The notes beneath the pieces are model-generated. The model was not told where the DNA came from. It saw nothing but the letters and a program-made list of their open reading frames with translations, and did not search any database. Shown piece after piece: positions 27,286 through 39,532 of a stretch of 64,000 nt of DNA. Source of the DNA: Cyanoderma ruficeps (taxonomy: Eukaryota; Chordata; Aves; Passeriformes; Timaliidae); contig VZDJ01007747.1 in the NCBI GenBank assembly GCA_008694505.1, positions 40,714,523 to 40,778,522 of the forward strand, written 5' to 3'. How positions within the stretch are numbered: the stretch's first letter is position 1; each line of letters opens with the position of its first letter. The translations under genes and the position numbers were made by a program.

Positions 27286-30159
27286 AACATTCAACACAAT
27301 GTTTTATGTTCTTGTTTTGGGGAGTGCTATTATCCTGTGCCTGTACAAAGCCACTACATAAATTATTGTTAGATGCCTGGTTATGCCTTCTAAGCGGATC
27401 ACTCCCTTTTTAAATCATTTTAAGCTCCAAACATGCCAGTTATTCAGCAGAGAGTAAATATTTACTTCCTGGAGGTTTTTTTTCATCAAATGACACAGCT
27501 ACATTGGCCTTCCCTTTAGTTTGAACATGAAATGGCCATTCCCAGGAAGAAATCTCCTTGTTCAATACCTGACAGAAAACTCAAGTAAATCCGATGTCTT
27601 AAGGGTCTGTTGTTTTCATACTGGTCCATGTTGACATGAAATCTGTTCATCTTCTTTGCAACCTTTGTTGTCAAAATATTTGTGCTGTTAGACTGAAGGC
27701 AGAAATGACAAAAATCTTGTTGACAAGCATGTACAGTAAACACGAGTGGAAATGGATGTTATTGTTTTCCAGATCAATAAACCTCAGTTACATGGGCTTA
27801 TATCTGATGGTGCAGACCCAAAATGCAGCAGGTCTTCAGGATCCTCAGCTTTTCCTTGTCTGGGATGTGACGGTGGGAGAGGCACTCAGGGGAGCAATGG
27901 GTGTGGGCTCGCCTGACTGTGCTTTCGGTGGGGAGGCACACAAATCTCTCTCTGTAAATTGGTTTTAAACTGGGCAGTGGAGATGTCCTGCTGGTCCAGT
28001 GGTGCCCTGGGTGACTCTGCATCCATCTTGGACCTAAATGTTGGGATGGGATGCACCAGTCAGGGTTTTGGGTGATGAAATGCTGTTAGCTGTGCGGTTC
28101 TTTGTGCAGGATCAAAGGAATGTATTGCTGTGCTGAAGACTTTTCTGCTCCAGTTTTCTTGAGAGCAGTGTTACAAAGTTAAGGCCACATTTGAACAGCA
28201 GGAGGAGGGAGGGCAGAAAAGTTTGAAGCTGAGTTCCCTGGATGAAGTTCAGTTTGAAATGCAGAAGCAGTGATTTGCAACACACCAATGTGTTACATCA
28301 ATACCAGCAGCCACCAAAGGATGGAGAAGAGCCAGCAGGAGTTCCTGAACTCTGGAACTTGCTCTTTTTCTGATCAAAGTCCAATATTGTTATTATTAGG
28401 ATATGCTTCCAAACTTGAAGGGTGTTTCTGTGAGACGACCGTGGTATTTTCTTATTATGTTGAGGGAAATCTGTGTGGATTTTCCAGAGTAACTGTGATG
28501 TCCATGATTCCAACTCATGAATTTGTTATGTAAGTCCACACTTTTTTTTTTTTTTAAGTGATCAAATCACAAAGTACGTAGGCAGCATAAATCTGTGTAT
28601 GGAGTTATGAGAAATGTCATGAGAATTTTCAGTCTGATACTGCAGATCAGTACAAATGAAGCCAACGTGGTAACATCAGGAGGTCTCTTGCATCACAGGA
28701 CATAGAAATGTTACTTTCCACAGGATGATTTTTTTTTCTTCTTCTTGCATCATCTCACGGAGATGTCAAAATTTGCAAAATTAGGTGATTTTAACCATCA
28801 AAGTTAAGAGGAGCAAACCATTAGAATTTCAATATGGGAAACAAGCAGGAGGGAGTTGGAGGGTAAGGAGAGACCAGCTGAGGTTACTCAGGGGAGGATG
28901 GCCATGCTGAAGCTCACTGATTATTTTTCAAAGCAGCCCCTAATACCTTGTCTGGGCCTGGCTGGAATGGGGGGAATGTCCTCCTTCAAATGTTTTCCTC
29001 TGAATAGCAATCTCAGTAAATTAAAGTTATAGGTGTAGTGGTTTCAGGTACAAATCCCACCTTGGCACAGTGCCCTACTAATTTCCCCACTCAACTGAAG
29101 GATTTATATCTGAAACCTTACCTCTTTTGGGCTGCACTCCTGTGATTTGGTCCATGTGGTTTGAGATGATGAACCTCAAAATCACTAACGTTAAATGCAC
29201 TTCTAAAAAGTTATCTAAAGTAAGTGATTAGGAATGCAATGGCCATATTGTTATGCATCATTTATGGACAAATATTTGATAACCTGACCACATTTTTCAT
29301 CTCTAGGGCAGTTTAATTAAATAAAACAAAATGTAGAAAAAATAAATTAGAACTTTATTTAACCCAAGCAAACTTTTTACTAAAACAGAAATCAGTTTGC
29401 CATCTGTTATAATTGATGGAGGTCTAAATTGTCTTTTTTTCATAGGAACATTTAGCAGACTGAGCTATATTTAAATCGCAAGGTTTGTACTTAGAACATC
29501 CAGAAATTAGGTTATCATTTATTAAAAGACCCACTGCATTCTTGTTTCAGTAGTGATAAATGCAGGAAAGAAAAACTTGTTTCCATCATCGAATTTTCAA
29601 GTACAATTACTTAGCTGTGCTCGTACAATTACTGCTAAAATGTCATCTATATAAATGACTGTGTAATCACATTTACAAAAATGTACCACAGGATGATATA
29701 TCTGTGGATGCTGGAAGAGAAGACTCTAGGAAATACTGCCTAATCTGGGTGGTTGTGTTTTTTAATTGCCCAAACTGCACCTAAAATACTAAAAATGGGT
29801 GTTTTTCTGAAGAGTCACCTCGTTGTTTGCAGTGATTAGCCCAGATAAAAATTTAAGAAGAAGCCTAGGCAACAGTTAAGTTAAATTTTAGAAGCCACAC
29901 TCTTCTTTAGTGCTGTAATTTTGCTCCCAGTAGGCCTTTAAATGCTACTCACATGCTGCCTTCTAAGTCCCATTATAGATGTCAGTGCTCCTTAAGTTTG
30001 GCTTTGTTTAAAGAGAGAAAAAACGCTTCTTTTTGAATGAAACATGCAAGCAAATCATTAGATTAAATTGCTCAGGAAATGATATGTGTAAATTGGATCT
30101 GCAAAGTCGTTACACAGCCTCCAGTAAACTTGGAAATCTAAGGGCATTGTATGGGTGGA

Positions 30160-30530
30160 AGAGGGGAGAGACTACAAAGGAGGAATTTAGAAATACTGCC
30201 CTGGCATGCAGGGACGGTGTTAGGAAAATCAAAACTCACATTTAGACTTGAATGTCAAGGGCAAGGAAAAGCTTCCACAACTACAGGAGTAGTATAAGGA
30301 CTGGGAATGTGCTCCTGGGGACATGATGCAGAAGAGGGTGATTTGGAACAGTCAGCATGAATTTATCACAGATAGATTCTGCTGTGTAGGCAGATTCACT
30401 TTGGTGGAAACCTGGCTGCATTTGGAGTTCAGGGGGCAGTGGTGGATAATGTTTTCCTCTGTTTGAACAAGGCTTTTGGCACTTCCACCGTGTTATCCAA
30501 GCTGGGGGGGTGTGGTGGGATGGTTGTGTC
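30160..30530 (+). repeat. CR1 LINE fragment, internal ORF2 region with deletions
   Basis: A sense CR1 from the second open reading frame. 'aaatactgccctggcatgca' and 'gaatgtcaagggcaaggaaa' correspond to the linker between endonuclease and reverse transcriptase. 'cagtcagcatgaatttatca' and 'caaggcttttggcacttcca' correspond to reverse-transcriptase segments (the QHGF and SKAFD regions). The gaps between these parts are much shorter than in an intact element, so large internal deletions have occurred. No 3' UTR is present. It lies 225 bases from an antisense CR1. Confidence 0.75.
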
Positions 30531-30754
30531 AGGTAGGCAAGCAGAGGGGTAAAGCTTGGAGCTCAGAGGTCTTGTTTAGTGCCATCTCCATTTTCTGGAG
30601 ACAATAGCAAGTGGAGGAGGATCTGTCATGTTAGAAAATCTTACTCATTTAACAACAGCGGATGAAGGCAAGCAGTGATACTGGAGTGGAACTGCAGCTT
30701 TTGACTATAACCAGTATCTCCAGATTTCAAAACTTGTGTTTTTCACTTAAATAG

Positions 30755-31475
30755 AGTAACAGAAAGGTTGGGTTCGAAAAGCCTGTAAAGATCATCTCGT
30801 TCCTCCCCTTGTGATGGGCAGGAACACCTTCCACTAGACTAGGCTGCTCAAAGCTCCATCCAGCCTGGCCTTGAATGCTTCCAGGAATGGGGCAGCCACA
30901 ACTTCTCAGAGCAACTTCAACTTGTTCCTGTGTCTCAACACCCTCACAGTAAAGAATTTCTTCCTTCCATCTAGTCTAAACCTAATCTCTGTCAGTTTGA
31001 AGCCCTTCCTTCTTGTCCTGTCACTCCATGTCCTTGTCAAAAGTCTCTCTCCAGATTTCTTGAAGCTCCTTTAGTCACTGGAAGGTGCTCCAAGGTCTCC
31101 CATGAGCCTTCTCTAGGCTGAACATCCTTGGCTCTCTCAGCCTGTCCCCACAGCAGAGGTTCTCCAGCACTTTTGTGGCCTCCCCTGGACTTGCTCCAGG
31201 AGATCCATGTTGTGTTTATGTTGGGGGCCCATTGCTGGAGGCAGCTCTGCAGGTGAAGTCTCACCAGAGCAGAGCAGAGCAGAGCAGAGCAGAGCAGAGC
31301 AGAGCAGAGGGTCAAAGTGCCCTCCCTTGATCTCCCCACCCTGCTCTGGATGCAGCCCAGGACACAGGTGGTTTCTGGGCTGTGAGTGCACATGGCCAGG
31401 CCATGTGGAGCTTCTCACCCACCAGCACCCCAAAGTCCTTCTCCCCGGGGCTGCTCTCAGCCCGTTCTCCACTGC
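30755..31475 (-). repeat. CR1 LINE fragment (~0.7 kb) carrying an AGAGC expansion
   Basis: An antisense CR1 with nearly continuous similarity from the 3' end ('ccttccactagactaggctg', 'ccctcacagtaaagaatttc') through 'ttctctaggctgaacatcct' to 'gctgctctcagcccgttctc'. Inside it, at the position where CR1 normally reads about 'gagcggagtagagg', a pentanucleotide array has expanded. No intact ORF; frames across the array are artefacts of the repeat. Confidence 0.9.
31266..31309. repeat. (AGAGC)8 pentanucleotide microsatellite
   Basis: Eight perfect AGAGC units followed by a partial AGAG, inside an antisense CR1. Because the unit has no stop in several frames, it yields long Ser/Arg/Glu/Gln or Cys/Ser/Ala/Leu repeats on paper. 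Confidence 0.95.
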
Positions 31476-33884
31476 ATTCATTGTTAGAGGCCTTCAGTGA
31501 GAATAGGTTTGCACTGAGCCTGCTCAAGGAGAGTCAGAAGTGTAGGACAAAGCCAGTGGAGATTTTATGGTCCCCATTAAACTTATTTACACCCTTCTCT
31601 TGGAAGCTCTGTCAACATCCAGGGAAATCAAGAGCTTATATTAACCAATCATTAGTTAAGGTGTGAAATACAAATAAGGTGTCAGGTTCTGCTAAGCCCT
31701 TGTGGAAGGATGGGACAAGTCCACACGACTGTGCTGCCCTCACCTGACCATGGGCAAATGGGTAAATCCTGGTGGGAGGCTGGCTGCAGGAGCAGCAAGC
31801 TCTGGAGTTCAGAGGGATTTCTCCTGGAAAAGATTATTCCATTGCAGAAATCATCCCCTTCTGCTTTCTGAGACTGATGTCAGCAAAGGGGCCAATTTTT
31901 CATCCTATAAATTTCTGTTTATAGCTCACATTTTTTTCCCTATCATCTTGCCTATAGATAATTTGTAATAGGAGAGAGAGTTTAGCCAAGAGAGAATGTG
32001 TGGTAAAAGGAGGTTCTTATTATCTGTATTTTACTAAAAATCAGAATGCGTTACCAAGACAGTTGATTTTAAGGCAGGCATTATCCAGGGCAGGGTACAG
32101 TACTGAATTAAACATTTATTTTATGATGGCATGTGTTACTCCAATAGCTGTAGCAAGCATTTTAATAAAATATGGATTTATTTTACTGAAAAATCTTTCA
32201 AAGTTTTAGTACAGCTGTGAACTGAAGTTTATTTTGGCACACTCAACCGTCCTGTCCTCTACATTAAATGTTTAATTGAATCCCTCTCGTCTTTCAGTCT
32301 AACATCCTGAAAACTATCGTCTGAATAACAGTGATATTGTTGTTTCATGTTCATCATTATTTTAAGAGCTATGAAAAATAAAAATGAGCTTGTGTTAATG
32401 TCATTTTATGTAGTAAATAGTGAAAAATTTAATTTGAAAATTCAATCTTAGCATGTGGAGGTCTTGCATACTTGGGTGGCAAATCCTCACTGATTTCAGG
32501 AACATCGAGGCTTGGTCCATAAAGGAAAAAGAGACTTCTCAGTTTCCCCAATAGATTGGAAAACAGAAAAATCGATTATGGAAACTGTAGACCTGTACAC
32601 AGTTCACACTTTCTTCATGTGCCATAACTATAACTTGCAGAAGTGATAAGTGTGCGTTGTGCTTCTCAGGCCCCAGGAAAATATTTGATTATTTTTTGAA
32701 TCCAAGAAGTGTTTTGTGCAATTAACAGTAGCCCTGTAGGGGAGGATGAGGAGTCAACCTTGTGGCAGATTTTGGTTTAAGCTGGATTCAGAGGATCTGT
32801 GTGTCTGGACCTGAGGGGTGAGATGTCCATGGCACAAGGCATGGTGAGTTAAACACGTGCAGGTCTTTGCTGGGTAAAAATTAAGGATGAGAGAAGGCAC
32901 AGGCAGATGGAGGCACTGACATCTATTATTGATGGATACGGTTGTGACTGGAGTACAGTTACACAGATTGCTAAAAGCTCAGAGCTGAGATAGCCATCTT
33001 ATAGGAAGCAAGATTGTCTTACACCTGCTGGGTTTAGTTCTGTACAACACAGGTATAGCTGGCATTTAAAAATAAATGTATAAACCACACTGGGGTTGAC
33101 AGTATTTTCTTAATTGTAACAACAGTAGGTTTTTTGGTGGTATAAATGCTTTTGCAACACATGAATACAATTTTTATTGATTTATATTTCTCCTTTCTGT
33201 GCTCCACGGTTAATTTATTACTGTTTTAGTGATCTTTCAAGGTTTTGCCCAACAGAATTCTTATCGCAATTTTTAAAGTTTAGCTTCCTAATTGGATTTT
33301 TGTTTTAAAATGAAAGTAAGTTTTTTTTTCTTGATCTTGACCTGCCAGGTTTATCTGACTTGGAAAGGACCACTCTTCTCTCATCAACTCAGTTCTTCGT
33401 GTAAAACGTTCAGCTCTAGTAGAAGTCAACAAATAATATGTTAAAATGTGATTCAGTGGGAGGCTGATGTGATACTTTCGAAACACAGTAGTTGTATTAA
33501 AACAAATGTAATTTTATAGACCTTCAAGTTTATATTGTACTTTTTCTTTTTGGCAGTAGGAACTTCACTTAATTGGCCATAGGGGGACCTGTGTTCATGG
33601 ACACAAGACAGATCGGGGGGAGGGCGAACTGCAGGTTAGGTAGTCAGCCTCCTACAGATTGCTATAGCATATCTCTTTACAGGGTAGCACTGTCTAATCT
33701 TTACCATATCCACTGTGAAACCAGAATGATGCCACACTGCTGACACAGCTGAGATCAACACCATGGATGAATGTATGCCTGCCCTTGGTCTCATTAGTCA
33801 TATGGAGAATTACTCCTCAGTTGTAGTGGGATATCTGAATATTTTATGGATTTGCTCTAACAGCAAGCATGAGTGTTTAATAGG

Positions 33885-34045
33885 CAAATACTATACATAT
33901 TTTAAAGATGAGGAACCTGGATACACAGACATAGAAGGGAAGTGGTTTAACATCACAAGGTTGATAGGAGGCTGGTGACAGAATCAGGAACTGATTGTAT
34001 GTTTCCCAGATCTTGGCTGGTGCATTAATCCTTCTAATTTTTCCC
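33885..34045 (-). repeat. MIR-like ancient SINE, minus orientation
   Basis: 'tattttaaagatgaggaacc', 'aagtggtttaacatcacaag' and 'gacagaatcaggaactgatt' align in order with the reverse complement of the MIR SINE (TTTACAGATGAGGAAACTGAGG..., GTTAAGTAACTTGCCCAAGGTCAC..., GCAGAGCCGGGATTCGAACC). MIR is a tRNA-derived amniote SINE, so this is a very old relic in an avian genome. The assignment comes from remembered consensus. Confidence 0.65.
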
Positions 34046-36985
34046 AGTTTTGAGGCGCCACTGTTCCCTTACAAAAGTGACTGCCAGCAGAATTCCTCTA
34101 GGCTCTGTCTTGTGCAATTTTTTGCAAACTGAATGGAAAAGTCTAAGCTGTGTCATCAGTTAGAATGTCAGCAAGTTAAATACCAAAAATTGATGGGCAG
34201 CATCCAGTTCTGCTTGACAGAATACGTGAATAGTCTTGCAGTGCTGAGAGACAACGTGCACTGACTGAACTAAACCTGAGCAAGGCAGCAGTGTTGGTCC
34301 TTCAGGACTCATTCCCATTATCTGATGGAGGACACCTCTGCCAGAAGCAGCATCCCTCTGTGGGGTGATGAAGGTGCCACAAACTCCATCTCATTCCGGA
34401 CTGTGCTTGGAGCACCCAGCGCCGTGATCTGTTTATTCATTGTTGGTCTCCAGATATCCCATTTCGGTGCACTTGGATACACAAGTGCATGAGCCCCAAA
34501 CTATTTCAGTTATTTAATGGCAGTAAAAAGAATCTGTTGTTAATTTAGAACTGGAAGTCCTTAAGGTCAGTGTTTCCCATGCTGTGTAGGCCTTCCTGCT
34601 GAAGTCCTGGAGAAATGTCTTTCCTCTTGTCTGTGGTGCTCTCAGTGGGATCACCATGAGCTGTCTCTGGGAAATCAGCCGGTTTAGACATCCCTCGTCA
34701 TCACAACTTCTCAGTAGTAATGGCTTCTTGTTCATGGATGTCAGGAGCAGGGAGAGACTGGTATCAGGAGATGATGCTCTCTGAGAGACAGCTGATCTGT
34801 TCTGATTGTTCCTAGAGGGAGTGGAGCAGTGACCAACCATTAATCAACTTCAAGCTTTTTGGAGCTGTAACTCCCCGAAGTGCAGGATCAGGAAGGAATT
34901 ACCAGGTTACCTCAAACCCTCTTTGTATCGTGTACATACCTAATACAGTTCAGCCCCAAATATTTTATTAGACTGCTCTTTCAGAAGGGCATGTGAAGTA
35001 TTCAGGAGATAGAGACATGACCATGACCTTTGTAATACAGTCAATAACATCCACTTGAACAACAGCAACAAAATAAGCTAGAAAATACAGTTTTGAATGT
35101 GCTTCTAAGCTGCTCTGTGTTCTGATGTCTTCCTTTAAGATTAGGCAGGCTTTTAGTGTCTGGTATTTCCCTCTGCAAAGTGTAATCATGTTATCTCTCA
35201 GGGGTTTTTTGGCAATCTGAGTACATTGTGTTCCTCACAGCTTTTTTTTCTTCAGCTCTGGGTTTTTCTTTTTTGCAGCCTTTCGCCCATACAGAATATG
35301 GATGCCAGAGCTGGCAGCAATAGTTCACTATTTATAATGTTGGTAATCCGCTCCACAATGGCAAAAATGTCCTACATACTTGAATTTAAGGATTGTTTCA
35401 AGGAAAACATGACTTCCTCATGTCGAGGTGTGGTCCTTGGAGCTCAGACAGTTGCACATCCCTTTTAAGCCTCTAATTCCCTACCCTGTCAGTGTGACAG
35501 TAGTCTTTTCTAATGGCAAAGCTTTCCATCTTGGATTTATTAAAGCATGTTTTGTTTCTTTATTTATCTGTGATCCAAAATGACGGCATGACTGCACTTC
35601 TGCTATTATTTTTTAGTCAGTTATTATTGTTTTTATGACATTCATAGTAATTTTTGCCATTTTCTATTTATGTCCACATTGTTGGTGAAGATGATGACAA
35701 ATACCCATTAGAAACATCTTTATTGAGAGAGTTTTTCATTGACAAGTGTGTCCTAAGATAACTGATCATAATCCTTTTAATATGTGTTTGTTTCTATCAG
35801 CCTTGTGTAGCACTAACTTCTTAAACCAGCATGTCAGTAGTGCTAACTTGAACATCCTGCAAAGCTCTGATTTGTTGCATCTTCATGGTTGCCTTAAATT
35901 AATTTGTTAGATATTTATGAATCCTGGTGATGAATGTAGTATAAAAACTAGGATTGTTACTTTCTACTGAAAATAATTTGCTATTTAGTAGAAATAATCA
36001 ACAGCGTGTAAGGACGTAGTGTCTGGATTTCATTAGTTGTTCATTCTTGTTGGCCAGATTGAGTTTAGAAATAAATTTTGATACCAGATCTGCTCAATGG
36101 CCCAAGAATTTCAACAATTGTACTTTATTAATTAATTGAGACCATAATCTAGTACTAGGAAAAAGATATTAAAAAAAGAATTTAATAAAACCCCCATAAA
36201 GTAGCCTTCCAGTTGAGAAAATGGACTTGGAATGCATTTATTAGTATTTGGCTCACTCCTTCCAATCTGAATGTGCACGCACAACTGCTCACAATTAGAA
36301 TTATTTTTTCTAATGCATCTGTGTGAGTGCACTTGTTTCTGTAGAGAGAGATGCTGCATTTAACCATGTACTGAGTCATATATAATACAACTTGTTTGGG
36401 TCAGAAAGAAGTAGAATTATACTGTGATATTCTTACATTTCTGGTAGTGTGAGCTGCTCAGAAATCTATTTTGCAATTATCTTGATTATTTAAGTTCTTT
36501 GGATGTCCTTGTGAGAGCAATAGACTGTTCTTTCCAGCTAAAATTATTTAGCTGTTTCTTTCCTCAGTTAATGTAGAGAGAGAAAATCAATATAGAAGAT
36601 AATATTTTAGCATTAGTTGATCCTAGGGTCTTATTTGATTCCAGCATAGCAGGCTAAGTAGCAAATGCTCTTAGCAATTGTTTCTGTTAGTGGAATTTTG
36701 AAAGCACTAAGAGAAATCTTGATCCATGGAGACAGTACAGTAATTCACATTGACATATTTTCCCCATTTGCCACAGGGCAAGTGGAACTATTAATGCTTC
36801 TGTGCAAAACCTCTTTTCTCCTTTCCTCTTTTTTTTTTTAAGAGCAGAAACAGTGTTGATCCTAACAGTGGATTATATGTAAAAAATTTAGACTACCCTG
36901 CAGCCATCAGAGGGAAAAAGATTCAGAAAATTTGCCATCACTCAATCTTTACTTTTTTTCTAAATAGACTCCTGTTCCACGAGTA

Positions 36986-37003
36986 TATTTATTTATTTAT
37001 TTA
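36986..37003 (+). repeat. (ATTT)4 microsatellite
   Basis: Four tandem ATTT-type units in an AT-rich upstream region with no recognisable repeat family next to it. Confidence 0.85.
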
Positions 37004-38908
37004 CATGGTAGATCTCTGTAGTGTCTTGGAGGTTTGATGGTTGGTTGATGTAAGCAAGAAGCCATCTCTGGGGTCAGGGAGCAGGTAGCAGCGACTGTAA
37101 AATAAACTGTTTGAATACTGCATGTCCACATGAACTAACTCTAACAATAAAATATTCTCTGAATCCATTCTGTGCTCCACAATGTACAGTCAGTGCCCAA
37201 TGGAGACAGCCGTTCCAATCGTGTATACACAAGGAATATTTGTTAGCCATTGTAGTATTTTGCCTGCAGCTTTGAGAGACCCAATTTTATCTTCCCTTAA
37301 GCAGCCCAAATGATGTCAGCATCAGCATGGTAGGTTTTTTTTTTCTTTGAATGTTTCAAGAACCAAGAAATTGAGCTGTTTGTTGATAAATGAAGGTTTA
37401 TGTAAAATACATATAAATTTAAGCAATTTAACTCAGTGCAGTAAAATGGCTTTTGAAATGAGATTTAAATGTGAGTTCTTGAAAATCTGGTTGGCTAGAT
37501 GTGCAGAAAATAATAGACAGTTGACTGCTGATAATGCCATAAACAATAATTAGGCTGTGAGGAGCAGTTAATGATAGATGACCAAGTATATGTTATAGAT
37601 CTTCTCAATGTGCATCATCTTGGCTTTATCTTACTAAACTGTGCGTGTGCTAGTAGATTAAAAGTTAACTATAAAAAATTTCTAGATAAATTACCAAACA
37701 ATTTCTTTGGTGTCCTTTCCCTTTCATCATTTCCATTCTCCCTGCCCCCGCGCCCCCCCCNTTTTTAAGAGAGCCAAGAGACTAAGCTTAGGTCACAAAT
37801 GAGATGAGTTTGATGACCTCAGCCTATGGCCTCTCAGACATCTGTCCACATCTGAAAACATCCATAGATTTTAGTACAGTTGGAAATCGCTTGTCAGGAA
37901 AGATTCAGGAATAGACTGGGAACACTTAATTCTGCTTGTGATCGTAAAACCTCAAGGAACAAACAAATTATCTCCTTCAGCACTTGGTATTTAGTAAAAG
38001 TTACAGTTATGATGCATAAAGGGAAAAGCATTTAAAATACTCATTGAACCAAAGTAGGGTTGTTTTTCTTTTTCTCCTTAGACTATTTATTATCTCCATG
38101 AATTATTGTTCATTCCTCTCTTGTGATAGTTCTTTCTGATGTGGACTTCTCTGTAATGTTAATCACAGAGGTGCAGCCTCTGGGAAAGACACAAACTTTA
38201 ACCTTTCTGGGTCAGGGGGCTCGGAAGCCACTTCAGTTAGAGATCAGCAGAGTACAGTGATACACAGCGTGTTCCCATTTGTTTCCAGGTCTTTCAGGAA
38301 AAGAGAATTAATTATTTATACCTTATCTATATACATTCATTTATTATTACAGCTCAGTTGTCTTTAGCCTCCAGTAGTTAAATTCAAAGTACGTTTTTCC
38401 TAAGGTAACTTCATCATCTGTGATATAACTTGCACTGTTCATAAGGCGTATCAAATCATTTTAATTAAGAACCCAATCTGTTTGCATGGAAGTATTTCCC
38501 TTTTTGTCTATGTCTACTGAACTTTCTTCTGCAGCCTGCACTGTGATCGTTCTTCCAGATACATAAAATACTACAAATTAATAAAAGAGTATTCTAATAG
38601 CAGTGACTCTTCAGCTGTTCATAAAATTCTATAAGACCCAAAGAAACCATAAGAATTTGAAGGGAAAAAAATAGGCTTTATATACCTTAAGATCTTCCTT
38701 GGAATTATGTGATAAAAATGAAAACTTAAAAATTGTTGATTGCATCAGTGTTGCAGATTTTTAATATTAATTGTGTTACTTGTGATCTTGTAATTCAGAT
38801 GGCACATCAGTGTAGTGAAAAATAATAGTTCATTACATAAAAGCAGTATAAGATCCTGCTTCATGAAAAAGACAGCATATGTTAAGAAACCAAGTAATTG
38901 TCTTGATG

Positions 38909-38928
38909 AAATAAATAAATAAAAAAAA
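38909..38928 (+). repeat. (AAAT)n / poly-A microsatellite
   Basis: AAATAAATAAATA followed by an A run. It lies about 160 bases upstream of the sense CR1 at 39090 and is not part of its 3' end. Confidence 0.85.
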
Positions 38929-39089
38929 CCAACAAGATATGCAACATGGTGTGCATTAATCGAAACTGCTTTCAAAAGGTACATAATGTCCTCTTCTACT
39001 CAATATTCTGTTCCAGGAAATTTACCTTTCAAAATTGTCATAAAATTTATTTTAATGCCGTTTGTTTTGCTCTGCAAGCCACTTTCATT

Positions 39090-39532
39090 TACCAGCAGTC
39101 CTGGCTCCCTTGGGAGGTCCCAGGGGACTGGAGGTTTGCAAATACAACACCCATCCACCAGAAGGGCCGGAAGGAGGAGCTGGGAACTACAGGCCTGTCA
39201 GTGTGGGCTTTATGAAAGGCAGGTCCTGCTTGACCAACCTGATTCCCTTCTGTGACAGGGTGACTCACTCAGGGGATGAAGGGAGTACCTGGACAAGTGA
39301 CATGACAAGAGGAAGTGGCCTCAGGTTGTGCCTGGGAGGTTTAGATTGGATATCAGGAAAAACTTCTACATGGAAAGGGTGCCCAAGCATTGGAACAGCC
39401 TGCCCGGGGCAGTGGTTGAGTCACTGTCCTTGGAGGTATTTGAAAGAGGTGTAGATGTGGCACCTGGGGACATGGTGGCCTTGGCAGTGCTGGGTTAATG
39501 GTTGCAGTCAGCGATCTCAAATGATTCTGTGT
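39090..39532 (+). repeat. CR1 LINE fragment with internal deletions
   Basis: A sense CR1. The first ~190 bases encode reverse-transcriptase text recognisable over frameshifts: EVPGDWRFANTTPIHQKGRK, then GFMKGRSCLTNL. After that the sequence jumps to the 3' UTR ('ttagattggatatcaggaaa', 'ggaacagcctgcccggggca') and ends in ATGATTCTGTG near 39530. Most of the RT core and the C-terminal part are deleted. Non-functional. Confidence 0.88.

Larger units (their letters stand above)
23802..30159. other. Upstream flank with two CR1 tails, no gene recognised
   Basis: Outside the CR1 tails at 25066 and 27108 this is AT-rich unique sequence. A pyrimidine-rich tract (about 24511-24557) followed by an A-rich stretch (24598-24627) is simple sequence. 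The 12-bp hairpin at 26749 is the only structural feature of note. Confidence 0.55.
31476..39089. other. Upstream flank, no gene recognised
   Basis: AT-rich unique sequence with the MIR-like relic at 33885-34045 and ATTT/AAAT microsatellites. A single N at 37761 follows a C run. No exon-like frame was recognised. Confidence 0.55.

Noticed and set aside
30768..30785. GGTTCGAAA resembling a tRNA B box
   Set aside because: It lies within the 3' end of an antisense CR1, and there is no cloverleaf or A box at the right distance.
31137..31481. Open frames with Cys-Ser-Ala-Leu or Ser-Arg-Ala-Glu-Gln repeats
   Set aside because: They are produced by the AGAGC microsatellite inside a CR1.
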